54,864 nucleotides of DNA from Hydrogenothermaceae bacterium. Lineage in GTDB: Bacteria > Aquificota > Aquificia > Aquificales > Hydrogenothermaceae. Below the pieces are notes generated by a model. It saw nothing but the letters and a program-made list of their open reading frames with translations, did not search any database and was not told the origin of the DNA. Position numbers and translations under genes: made by a program. Positions 39,891-46,537 of the stretch are shown in pieces. Position 1 is the first letter of the stretch; the number at the start of each line of letters is the position of its first letter. The DNA lies in the NCBI GenBank assembly GCA_015519975.1, contig WIAL01000033.1, positions 1-54,864 of the forward strand. The letters are read 5' to 3'.

Positions 39891-39903
39891 TATATAAACG
39901 TAA
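39891..39903 (-). promoter_or_regulatory. Element promoter-like motif driving the subtilisin operon
   Basis: Minus-strand TTACGTTTATATA, then GGAGG about 14 bases further and the ATG at 39863. Confidence 0.65.
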
Positions 39904-39932
39904 GGATTGGAAGGATTGATATTATTTGATTT

Positions 39933-40011
39933 GACATTCTGTATTGGAATGTCGTGTAATTAAATGTATTTTGGATTGTCACGAAAATTAAAAATTATCT
40001 TTAACGTGACA
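39933..40011. promoter_or_regulatory. Two inverted repeats between the subtilisin operon and fic
   Basis: GACATTC / GAATGTC (39933-39953) and TGTCACG / CGTGACA (39977-40011); the second extends to GGAT on one side and ATCC on the other with a one-base bulge. They lie in the divergent intergenic space and could be operators or RNA hairpins in the fic leader. Confidence 0.5.
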
Positions 40012-40070
40012 TCCTATAGATATAGTAGTATCTTAAATTTATTCAATTTTTTCTTTTAAAAAGGTGACAA

Positions 40071-41027
40071 ATGATTAATGAAGCATTAATAAAAAAAAGA
40101 AAAGAGATTATTGAAAAGCTTGGAGGACTTCCAGAGCCAAAGATACAGAATAAGGAATGGCTTTACTTACTTGAAGAAGAAACAAGAAACTCAATTTTAG
40201 TTGAAGGATATTTTATTTCTGAAAAAGAACTTAAAGAAGTTTTATCCGGAAATAAGCCAATGACAAGAACTGAAGAAGAAGCATTTAACTATTTTAGAAC
40301 TGCCAGTTTTATTTATGAACTTGCCTATGAAAACTATAAACAAAAAGAATTCATATTTGCAGTTCCTTTAATAAGACAGATAAATAAAAGTTTAGGATAT
40401 AAAGGAGAGTTTAGAAAAGGAAAGATTAAAATAGTAGGAGCAAAGTTTAATCCTCCGGAAATGTATATAGAAGAATGGTTAAGAATATTTGTGAAATTTG
40501 TTAAGGATGTAGAAAAAGAAGAAAACTTTAAAAAGTTGGCAGTATCCCACGCATTTTTTGAAGAAATACATCCCTTTGAAGATGGAAATGGAAGAACAGG
40601 AAGGATAATTCTAAATTACATGTTAATAAGCAAAGGTTATCCTCTTGTAATAATAAAAGGAGATGATAAAAGTAAAAAACTTTATTATAAATCTTTAGAA
40701 GAAATAGATTTACAGATGAAGGATATCTTTGAAAAGTTTAAAAATAAAAAGCCTGAAGAAAAGCAAATTCTTGAAAGATTAAATAATGTTAATTCAAAAC
40801 TTCTGCTAAATTTAATACTAGAAGGATTAAGGGAAAGTATGGATAGAGTAATTATAGGAATTTATAAGGAAAGGGGAGCTAAATTAGAGCCTGTATCTAA
40901 GCTTTTAGAGGAAATTGGGTACAGCTCTAAAAGCTCAAGGCAGCTAATAAAAAGAGGGAAAATAATAGCAGTAAAAGTTAAAAATACATGGATGAGCAGC
41001 AAAGAAATTATTGAAAAACTTTTATAA
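40071..41027 (+). CDS. Fic-domain AMP/UMP-transferase with N-terminal inhibitory helix
   Basis: 318 residues. Catalytic motif HPFEDGNGRTGR at residues 167-178 with the catalytic His. Near the N-terminus SILVEG (41-46) matches the inhibitory [S/T]xxxE[G/N] motif, so activity is probably self-restrained. A C-terminal ~70-residue winged-helix-like part (SKLLEEIGYSSKSSRQLIKRG) follows. It probably modifies a host or element protein with a nucleotide. AAAGGTG precedes the ATG. Convergent with a 46-aa gene. Confidence 0.88.
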   Translation: MINEALIKKRKEIIEKLGGLPEPKIQNKEWLYLLEEETRNSILVEGYFISEKELKEVLSGNKPMTRTEEEAFNYFRTASFIYELAYENYKQKEFIFAVPLIRQINKSLGYKGEFRKGKIKIVGAKFNPPEMYIEEWLRIFVKFVKDVEKEENFKKLAVSHAFFEEIHPFEDGNGRTGRIILNYMLISKGYPLVIIKGDDKSKKLYYKSLEEIDLQMKDIFEKFKNKKPEEKQILERLNNVNSKLLLNLILEGLRESMDRVIIGIYKERGAKLEPVSKLLEEIGYSSKSSRQLIKRGKIIAVKVKNTWMSSKEIIEKLL

Positions 41028-41162
41028 ATTATTTTTATATTTTTCAACAAAAGCTTTTTCTAAAACCTTTCCTTCATCTTTCATAATTTTTTCAATATTC
41101 TTATCTTTTTTAGCATACTTTTTTAAACTTCCTGCAATTTTTAGTCGTTTTGGAATATGCAT
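41022..41162 (-). CDS. Small basic protein, 46 aa, convergent with fic
   Basis: Begins MHIPKRLKIAGSLKKYAKK and is Lys-rich and helical. SD AAGGAATAAG precedes the ATG, and a degenerate CGTTATATGATAT element lies about 30 bases further upstream. Overlaps the fic stop by 6 bases on the opposite strand. Could be read with the HD gene or regulate fic by antisense; no direct evidence. Confidence 0.5.
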   Translation of the reverse strand: MHIPKRLKIAGSLKKYAKKDKNIEKIMKDEGKVLEKAFVEKYKNNL

Positions 41163-41232
41163 TTCTTATTCCTTAAAACATGTAATATCATATAACGATA
41201 GTAATACAAAAATTTTTATTGTCAAACTCCTT

Positions 41233-42282
41233 TTAAAGTTCCACTTCATTTACATTCTGTGATTGTATTTCTACCTTTTTAAATCTTTTGCTTTCAAGTT
41301 CTTTTTGGGAAAATACTTTATCTGCTTTTATTGGTAATACACTAAAATCTACAACCTTACCGCTTGGAAGCTTTATGGATTTTTTAACAATCCTTTCATC
41401 TGAATATCCCCTTTCTAATAATTCATCTATTATTACATCTTCACTTACAGGCTCTCCTAATATTTCATTTATCTGTTTTACAATCTTTTGATGAAGTGCA
41501 GGATTTAATATTAAAAAGTAATCTCCGGAGTAAAAATAAAGGTCTGTAGAAGATAAAGTCCATTTTTTAAATGCATCTATGTAAGCCTGTGCAAGGTTAA
41601 GTTCTTCAATTTCTTCCTTTCTTTCTATAAATACTTCATTTCTTTCCTGTGCAACGCTCATTCCATCTGCTTTCTTTAATATCCTTAGAATAGGATTATC
41701 TACCATAACCTTATAATGCTCTAAATGAACTGCCTCAAGCATCATTGTTATGTATCTAAAGTCATATAAAAAGCTTTCATAGTATTTCTTTCCGGCTCTT
41801 TCAAGTAATATCCCAAATGCCAATCCGGATAAATGGGTTGAATTTATGTAGTTAACTCCTTTATTTCCTTCTATTTTAAAATCTTCATCCAGAATATCTT
41901 TTGTTGAAGTTATGAAGGGGATGTAATACCATCTGCTTTTTATCTCATAAGCTCCTATCTTTCCTATATCGTGTAAAAGGCCTGTTAGTGCAAGGTGAAA
42001 AAGCATTTTTTCATATCTGCTTTGATATTCTCCTGTCTTTTCATTTTCATATCTTGGAAGATATTCATCCCTGTTTTCTTCAAATATTTCTATCATCTTG
42101 TTTGCAACTTCAAGGGAATGTATAAATAGACCTTCATCTTCTTTGTGGTGGTGCTCCTTACTTGCAGGATAGACATAAGTTATTTTTTCAATTTCAAGGA
42201 CAAAAGGCTCTAAAAACTCATAAAGCCTTCCAAGTTTTATCTTTAAATCAGTTATTAATTTCAATTCCTTTAACCTTCTCAT
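41233..42282 (-). CDS. HD-domain protein resembling the TraI_2 (MobH) relaxase N-domain
   Basis: About 350 residues. YPASKEHHHKEDEGLFIHSLEVANKM followed by LLHDIGKIGAYE is the three-His plus HD metal site of the TraI_2 family, used by MobH relaxases in integrative elements. The C-terminal part (HQKIVKQINEILGEP...) looks winged-helix-like. Full MobH proteins are usually longer, so it may be a nuclease or phosphohydrolase for replication instead. Starts inside the HTH gene; ATG 42282 or TTG 42264 are both possible. Confidence 0.65.
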   Translation of the reverse strand: MRRLKELKLITDLKIKLGRLYEFLEPFVLEIEKITYVYPASKEHHHKEDEGLFIHSLEVANKMIEIFEENRDEYLPRYENEKTGEYQSRYEKMLFHLALTGLLHDIGKIGAYEIKSRWYYIPFITSTKDILDEDFKIEGNKGVNYINSTHLSGLAFGILLERAGKKYYESFLYDFRYITMMLEAVHLEHYKVMVDNPILRILKKADGMSVAQERNEVFIERKEEIEELNLAQAYIDAFKKWTLSSTDLYFYSGDYFLILNPALHQKIVKQINEILGEPVSEDVIIDELLERGYSDERIVKKSIKLPSGKVVDFSVLPIKADKVFSQKELESKRFKKVEIQSQNVNEVEL

Positions 42283-42571
42283 ATAAAGGTAGGAGATTAA
42301 CAAAGGAAAGATTGTAGTTTATTATTTGCCTTCTTGTGAGATTTGGAATGATTTTATCAAGTTCCTCATCTTTAAATCCAAATATTTTTGCAACTTTCTT
42401 AAATCTTTCTATTTCTCCTTTTGTAGGGACTTTCCTTTCTATATCCCTTGTGTATTTGTTAACAGTATAAGCTGATATTCCTACCATATCTGCTATTTCA
42501 TGGACGCTGTATCCCTGCTTGTAAAGCTCTCTGGCTTCTTCTATTTTTTCCTTTGGTATTATCTTTGGCAT
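42248..42571 (-). CDS. HTH DNA-binding protein, 107 aa
   Basis: N-terminal 45 residues (EEARELYKQGYSVHEIADMVGISAYTV) form a resolvase/Hin-type helix-turn-helix. The remainder (RFKKVAKIFGFKDEELDKII) is helical. AGGAGG precedes the ATG. Overlaps the HD gene's 5' end by about 35 bases, so the two are coupled; it may bind DNA for the HD protein. Confidence 0.75.
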   Translation of the reverse strand: MPKIIPKEKIEEARELYKQGYSVHEIADMVGISAYTVNKYTRDIERKVPTKGEIERFKKVAKIFGFKDEELDKIIPNLTRRQIINYNLSFVNLLPLYEKVKGIEINN

Positions 42572-42598
42572 TTTCTTCCTCCTGGATGTTTTTATAAC

Positions 42599-42610
42599 TA
42601 TAAAACGTAA
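42599..42610 (-). promoter_or_regulatory. Element promoter-like motif
   Basis: Minus-strand TTACGTTTTATA, followed by GTTATAAAA, then AGGAGG and the ATG at 42571. Confidence 0.6.
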
Positions 42611-42613
42611 GAT

Positions 42614-43147
42614 TTAATATTTATAAACAAATATTAATTTCCTCTTTGTTAATTCCTTTTGTGAGGATGACAGCTTCCTTTTCCCTCCTTTCCTTTTTAC
42701 TTTTATTCCTTTTGTGTATCCAAGTTCTATCCAGTTATCAGCTTTATATACAGCTCCGGTGCGGGGCGGTTCTACAAATGTCATTAATCCTATTAAATCA
42801 TCTCCATATTTTTCTTTATATAGTTCTTTAACCTTTTTTCTTGCCTCTTTTAATACACGTGTTCCAAGATTTTTCTCTCTAATTTCCAGCCTAAAGATAT
42901 TATTGTTTAGATACAATTTTGCCCTTTCCTGGGGAGAAAGAAACTTGGGAATTTCTAAAAATTCTTCTACATTTTGATAGGATAAAGGTGGACTTGAAAA
43001 TCCTATAATGCCTACCGGAAGTCTATTTTTCAATATCGCAAACAGGATTCTTCTCCCAACGATTCCCTTACTTTTTGGATAATGTGTTTTAAAAAGATTT
43101 TTAAAATAACTATTTGAAAAGCTTACTTCTATTAGCTTAATTGACAT
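42614..43147 (-). CDS. DUF4338/DruA-like (GNAT-like) protein
   Basis: 177 residues. GIVGRRILFAILKNRLPVGIIGFS, NNNIFRLEIREKNLGTRVL and TFVEPPRTGAVYKADNWIELG resemble the DUF4338 family (DruA of Druantia defence) and, more remotely, Mom-type acyltransferases of phages. Such proteins modify nucleic acid or act in defence; the chemistry is not known. Only this component of a Druantia system is present (no DruE helicase). No strong SD; a motif copy is 28 bases upstream. Confidence 0.6.
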   Translation of the reverse strand: MSIKLIEVSFSNSYFKNLFKTHYPKSKGIVGRRILFAILKNRLPVGIIGFSSPPLSYQNVEEFLEIPKFLSPQERAKLYLNNNIFRLEIREKNLGTRVLKEARKKVKELYKEKYGDDLIGLMTFVEPPRTGAVYKADNWIELGYTKGIKVKRKGGKRKLSSSQKELTKRKLIFVYKY

Positions 43148-43174
43148 GATTTTTCTTTTTAGTTTTTGTATCTG

Positions 43175-43188
43175 TTATATAAACGTAA
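43175..43188 (-). promoter_or_regulatory. Element promoter-like motif
   Basis: Minus-strand TTACGTTTATATAA, 28 bases before the ATG at 43147. Divergent to the XRE regulator's control region. Confidence 0.6.
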
Positions 43189-43222
43189 GAAATAAGGGGG
43201 TTTTAAGAGATATAGAGGAAAT

Positions 43223-43257
43223 TTTTGATTATAAATTTATAATCAAAATACTTTAGT
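43223..43257. promoter_or_regulatory. Operator region of the XRE regulator
   Basis: A 26-bp perfect palindrome (TTTTGATTATAAA and its complement, 43223-43248) is followed directly by ATACTTTAGTAT (43246-43257), which has ATACT / AGTAT arms. The latter also appears, with one more T, near 49892. It lies about 70-100 bases upstream of the regulator start, the place expected for autoregulation. Confidence 0.6.
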
Positions 43258-43284
43258 ATTAAAATATTTATTAATCAATTTTTT

Positions 43285-43303
43285 AATAGCTTTTAAAGCT
43301 ATT
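43285..43303 (+). other. Hairpin in the XRE leader
   Basis: AATAGCTTT, one T, AAAGCTATT: 9-bp perfect arms, 24 bases before the XRE start. A near-identical palindrome (AATAGCCTTAAGGCTATT) lies at 46464 after the iterons. Confidence 0.5.
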
Positions 43304-43326
43304 GTTAGTAAAGGAGAAATTTTAAA

Positions 43327-44319
43327 ATGGACGAAAAAGAAAAGCTGCAAAAAGAGATAGGGCAGAGATTAGAGGAGATTATAAAAAAATTAGGGTTAAA
43401 GAAAGGTGATATTGCAAAAATATTAGGAGTGGATTCTAGTCTTATTTCTAGAATTTTAAAGGGGGAGAGGACTTTAAATGTATGGCAGCTTAAAAAATTA
43501 TATGATGAATTAAATATTGATTTGAATTACCTAATTACAGGAAAACGTTTAAAATCCAAATTCATGCCTTCCTCTAAATGTTATTTTATTGGGAGTGCAT
43601 TAAAGTTTCTGGAAGAAAAAAACAATTACAATTCCAAGAAAATGTTTGCATTAATTCCTTCACTCGTAAAAGAAAGTGAATATTTATCAATAAGGGATAA
43701 CAAAAAGGAAGCCTGTGAGGATTTAATATATGAAATTGCTCTAGTGTTTGGTGCAAATCCGGAGTGGATAGAAGGACTTGAGGCTGAAAAAATCCTTTTC
43801 AGAAAGGAGTTTAACGCTTTATATGTTGATGATTTAACGAAAAAATATGAAGAAGTTATAAAAGAAATAGAAGAAAAGACAGAACGAAACTATAGTTTAA
43901 AATTATCTCAAGGTTTTATAAGTCAAGATAAATTGAGAATAGCAATTATCGCAGAATATAGAGCAGGAACACATATAGGTGGAATAGCATTTGTAGATGA
44001 ACAACCATATAATACAGAATATTGGTGGGGAGAGGTTGAAAAAATCAAATACTTAAAGGATTTTTTCTTAAAAACAGCAAAAGATATTTCTTTTTCTATA
44101 ATTTCAGAACACGATTTTGATTACTTTTCATACGAGCACTCGAAACATTCGCTAAGTTATGTGATAAAAAATATAACAATAATAAAAGCATTGCATAACA
44201 ACATACAATGGGCATTAGAATTTGAAGATAAAAGCTTCATAAGTGAGATATTGGAGGGAAAAAGAAAATCTAAAGCAGTTGATTTAAAGGTTTGGGAAAT
44301 AATGCATAAGATTAAATAG
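43327..44319 (+). CDS. XRE-family transcriptional regulator with unknown C-terminal domain
   Basis: 330 residues. Residues about 12-65 are a lambda-repressor-type HTH (KKGDIAKILGVDSSLISRILKGERTLNVWQLKKLYDEL). The other 260 residues have no recognised motif. AAGGAG lies 10 bases before the ATG. Position between the leftward operons and the rightward replication module suits a CI-like switch. Likely binds the palindromes just upstream and the related sites at 49877-49931. Confidence 0.82.
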   Translation: MDEKEKLQKEIGQRLEEIIKKLGLKKGDIAKILGVDSSLISRILKGERTLNVWQLKKLYDELNIDLNYLITGKRLKSKFMPSSKCYFIGSALKFLEEKNNYNSKKMFALIPSLVKESEYLSIRDNKKEACEDLIYEIALVFGANPEWIEGLEAEKILFRKEFNALYVDDLTKKYEEVIKEIEEKTERNYSLKLSQGFISQDKLRIAIIAEYRAGTHIGGIAFVDEQPYNTEYWWGEVEKIKYLKDFFLKTAKDISFSIISEHDFDYFSYEHSKHSLSYVIKNITIIKALHNNIQWALEFEDKSFISEILEGKRKSKAVDLKVWEIMHKIK

Positions 44320-44370
44320 CAAATCAAATTTAGCGTCAATTTGACAAATTAGGTTTACCCAAAAAAAACC

Positions 44371-44399
44371 TTGACAAAAAAGATGAAAAAAAATATAAT
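44371..44399 (+). promoter_or_regulatory. Perfect-consensus sigma-70 promoter for the replication module
   Basis: TTGACA at 44371, exactly 17 bases, TATAAT at 44394. A second TTGACA lies 30 bases upstream (44341). It is among the strongest-looking promoters in the window and stands before the structured leader of the replication genes. Confidence 0.8.
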
Positions 44400-44430
44400 A
44401 ATACATATGAAAAACAAATAAGAAAAAAAT

Positions 44431-44448
44431 CCCGGCAAGGAGGCCGGG
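44431..44448. promoter_or_regulatory. Hairpin with SD in its loop; terminator on the opposite strand
   Basis: CCCGGC, loop AAGGAG, GCCGGG. Read on the plus strand, the loop presents a ribosome site 8 bases before ATG 44451. Read on the minus strand, the same GC stem is followed by ATTTTTTTC, a good intrinsic terminator, although no minus-strand gene is present here; this suggests an antisense RNA. Confidence 0.7.
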
Positions 44449-44450
44449 AA

Positions 44451-44675
44451 ATGACCATAATACATGAAAAAATAAGCGTAGTATATAAAAATAATACAAA
44501 ATCAACAAAATATCAATGTCTTTTCCTTTGTGCCTCCTTCTGGGTGAAGGAGGTATATTCATGTATAAGTATATACTTTCATGCTTGCATTCTGAATGGG
44601 GTTCGCTTTTTTTCGAGTATGAAAAATGGTTCAATTCGAAAACGACGGAGGAAGCTGTTGAAATCATCATTTTGA
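44451..44675 (+). CDS. Possible leader ORF of the replication operon
   Basis: 74 codons starting 8 bases after the looped AAGGAG (MTIIHEKISVVYKNN...). It overlaps the next gene by 115 bases in another frame and has no family. Its translation would run through the hairpin at 44533-44553 and could free that gene's ribosome site, like leader peptides in plasmid copy-number control. The C-terminal half is probably without function of its own. Confidence 0.45.
   Translation: MTIIHEKISVVYKNNTKSTKYQCLFLCASFWVKEVYSCISIYFHACILNGVRFFSSMKNGSIRKRRRKLLKSSF
44533..44553 (+). promoter_or_regulatory. SD-sequestering hairpin
   Basis: CCTCCTTC, loop TGGGT, GAAGGAGG: an 8-bp perfect stem that buries the only strong ribosome site of the gene at 44561 (7 bases from its ATG). 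Confidence 0.75.
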
Positions 44676-45211
44676 CTCTCCGAGATACTCTTCCGCAAAG
44701 CCATGAAATTCAAGGTTCGGAACTGTCTGAGAAAGATATGAAGAAAAACTGGCTTTTTGAAATCGTTCAAAAACAGGAATTCATTGGGCTTGCAAAAAAA
44801 GAAGCGCAACAAAGAAAAAAGAAAAATCCTATGAAAGAAAATTTCGACATCGCAATAGAAGCAATATCTGCAACACTCCGGAACGTCTACAAAGACATTG
44901 ATTGGCGGGGGAGCAAGGGAAAACGGACATACGCAAAACCTGAGTTAATTTCGCTCATATCATCCCTTCCTCTGTCATTTGAAAATGAGAAAGTGTCCCG
45001 CAAAACCTTGAAAATGCTGGGTTTCATTGATGCCCAAAAAGAAACAAATCTCGACAATTTCGCTGAAATATATCAAAAACACAAACAAAATGCACAAAAG
45101 ACCTTTTTAGTTTCGAATCTCTTTGAAAAACAAAGGAAAAAAAGAAGAAAGAAATCTTCCGGCCCTTCATCTTCAAGTGCTCCAGCAGCTCAGCAATTAT
45201 CCTTGATTTGA
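44561..45211 (+). CDS. Replication-module protein, 216 aa, unknown family
   Basis: Start ATG 44561 (MYKYILSCLHSEWGSLFF) with GAAGGAGG in a hairpin. Soluble; the C-terminal tail is basic and then Ser/Pro/Ala-rich (KKRRKKSSGPSSSS). Base composition is visibly richer in G and C than the neighbours, which hints at a different origin. Position between a leader with copy-control features and the iteron-bearing gene suggests a role in replication initiation or its control. No family recognised. Confidence 0.6.
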   Translation: MYKYILSCLHSEWGSLFFEYEKWFNSKTTEEAVEIIILTLRDTLPQSHEIQGSELSEKDMKKNWLFEIVQKQEFIGLAKKEAQQRKKKNPMKENFDIAIEAISATLRNVYKDIDWRGSKGKRTYAKPELISLISSLPLSFENEKVSRKTLKMLGFIDAQKETNLDNFAEIYQKHKQNAQKTFLVSNLFEKQRKKRRKKSSGPSSSSAPAAQQLSLI

Positions 45212-45228
45212 TTGGGAGGTGAGGGGTG

Positions 45229-46497
45229 ATGATATCCAAAGAAGAAATGATTGCAGAGATAGAAAAAGAGTACAGGAGAAGGAAAAAAAGTGCAAAAACA
45301 AATGAAGAACGAAAGAGAATACGAGAAATAAGAAACGAGGCAATATCGCTTGTTTCATCCCCAAATTTTGCGGATTTTGCAAAAAATGAAATACTCAGGG
45401 CAGTGATGGGTCGCATTGAGAAAAATGAAAATACAGAAAAATTTTATAAATCCTATAATAAAAACAAAACACAACTCCCTATCCTCCACATAATATCCAG
45501 GAACAATCCATATCTATTGACCCCCGAAATATTACAAAAAAACGATGAATTTAAAATAAACTCATACTGGAGCAGTTTTATTCTTCAAGCAACTGAAGAT
45601 GTAGAAATTTTTGAACCTTACGATATTAAAAACTTACTTGCTATTTTATCTGTAAAGTCAGCATATATAGAACACTTAAAAAAAGAAAAATTATCAGATG
45701 AGGAAATATTAAAAATTTTAGTAATTAATGGATTTATCATTCCTTTACCTATGGTTGCTGAAATTAGGGAAATTTCAAAGAGAAAAGAAAACTATCAAAG
45801 AATTATAAACAGTATAGACAAAGCTCAGAAAATACAAATTAAAGGTAAATTATCTGTCGATATAAAAGGAGAACCTTTAGAAGTTAAAAAAGCATTTTCT
45901 TTTATTAGTGAATACGAAGAAATTACTTACAAGAATAAAAAAGCTTTGAATATTAAACTATCTCCCACAGTAGCGAGATTACTAATTGAAAAAAAAGGCA
46001 GATATTACAATAGAAAATTAATCAATAATATTCCGGATAATCTTTTACCTCTTTACTTTACATTAGACAATTTCAGACTTAATCAAAACATAAAAGAAAA
46101 AATAATAAGTAAGAAAGCCCTTATAGAAAATTCGAGACTCATATACGGAAAAACAGCAAAAGAAAGACCGGACAAGGTAGAAAAATATCTTATAGAAAAA
46201 ATAAACAAACTCAAAAATGGAATAGCTATCGATAAAAATACCAAAATTAAAATGATAAAAGATTGGGAAGAAGTAGAAATGTATAATGGAGAAAAAGGGA
46301 TAAAGATAATATATGAGTCCAAAACCCTACACTCTGAATCCGAAAACCCTACACTCTCAATCCGAAAACCCTACACTGCCAATCCAAAAACCCTACACTC
46401 TCAATCCAAAAATGCACTTCTAACTCTTGAAAATCAACGATTTCATTTAGTCTTAATATTCTTAATAGCCTTAAGGCTATTATTCAGGTCTTTTTGA
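45229..46497 (+). CDS. Putative replication initiator (Rep-like) carrying iterons in its 3' end
   Basis: About 422 residues; start ATG 45229 with GGGAGG 9 bases upstream (a GTG one codon earlier is possible). N-terminal part is charged and helical; residues about 190-365 contain two segments (FSFISEYEEITYKNKKALNIKLS and VEKYLIEKINKLKNGIAIDK) that look like paired winged helices, as in iteron-binding Rep proteins, by appearance only. The C-terminal ~45 residues are encoded by the iterons and look like a by-product. Confidence 0.55.
   Translation: MISKEEMIAEIEKEYRRRKKSAKTNEERKRIREIRNEAISLVSSPNFADFAKNEILRAVMGRIEKNENTEKFYKSYNKNKTQLPILHIISRNNPYLLTPEILQKNDEFKINSYWSSFILQATEDVEIFEPYDIKNLLAILSVKSAYIEHLKKEKLSDEEILKILVINGFIIPLPMVAEIREISKRKENYQRIINSIDKAQKIQIKGKLSVDIKGEPLEVKKAFSFISEYEEITYKNKKALNIKLSPTVARLLIEKKGRYYNRKLINNIPDNLLPLYFTLDNFRLNQNIKEKIISKKALIENSRLIYGKTAKERPDKVEKYLIEKINKLKNGIAIDKNTKIKMIKDWEEVEMYNGEKGIKIIYESKTLHSESENPTLSIRKPYTANPKTLHSQSKNALLTLENQRFHLVLIFLIALRLLFRSF
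46321..46408 (+). repeat. Four 22-bp iterons (likely replication origin)
   Basis: AAAACCCTACACTCT recurs at 46321, 46343, 46365 (ending GC for CT) and 46387, exactly 22 bases apart, followed each time by SAATCC-type spacer. A degenerate fifth unit begins at 46409. Exact two-turn spacing of direct repeats next to a Rep-like gene is the hallmark of an iteron origin. All lie within the coding frame. Confidence 0.85.
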
Positions 46498-46503
46498 CCT
46501 GAA
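46464..46503 (+). other. Two hairpins at the end of the Rep-like gene
   Basis: AATAGCCTTAAGGCTATT (18-bp perfect palindrome) and TTCAGGTC-TTTTT-GACCTGAA (8-bp arms) lie back to back across the stop codon. They may be part of the origin (primer or single-strand initiation) or a processing/termination signal before the helicase gene. Confidence 0.55.
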
Positions 46504-46537
46504 AATATTTAGAAAAAAGAAAAAGGAGGAAAAAGAA

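Noticed and set aside
42614-43147. Complete Druantia defence system
   Set aside because: Only a DruA/DUF4338-like protein is present; no DruE helicase or other Druantia genes flank it.
44579-44812. 77-codon minus-strand frame in the replication leader region
   Set aside because: Opposite the 44561 gene, no ribosome site; the antisense signal here is better explained by an RNA ending at the 44431 hairpin.
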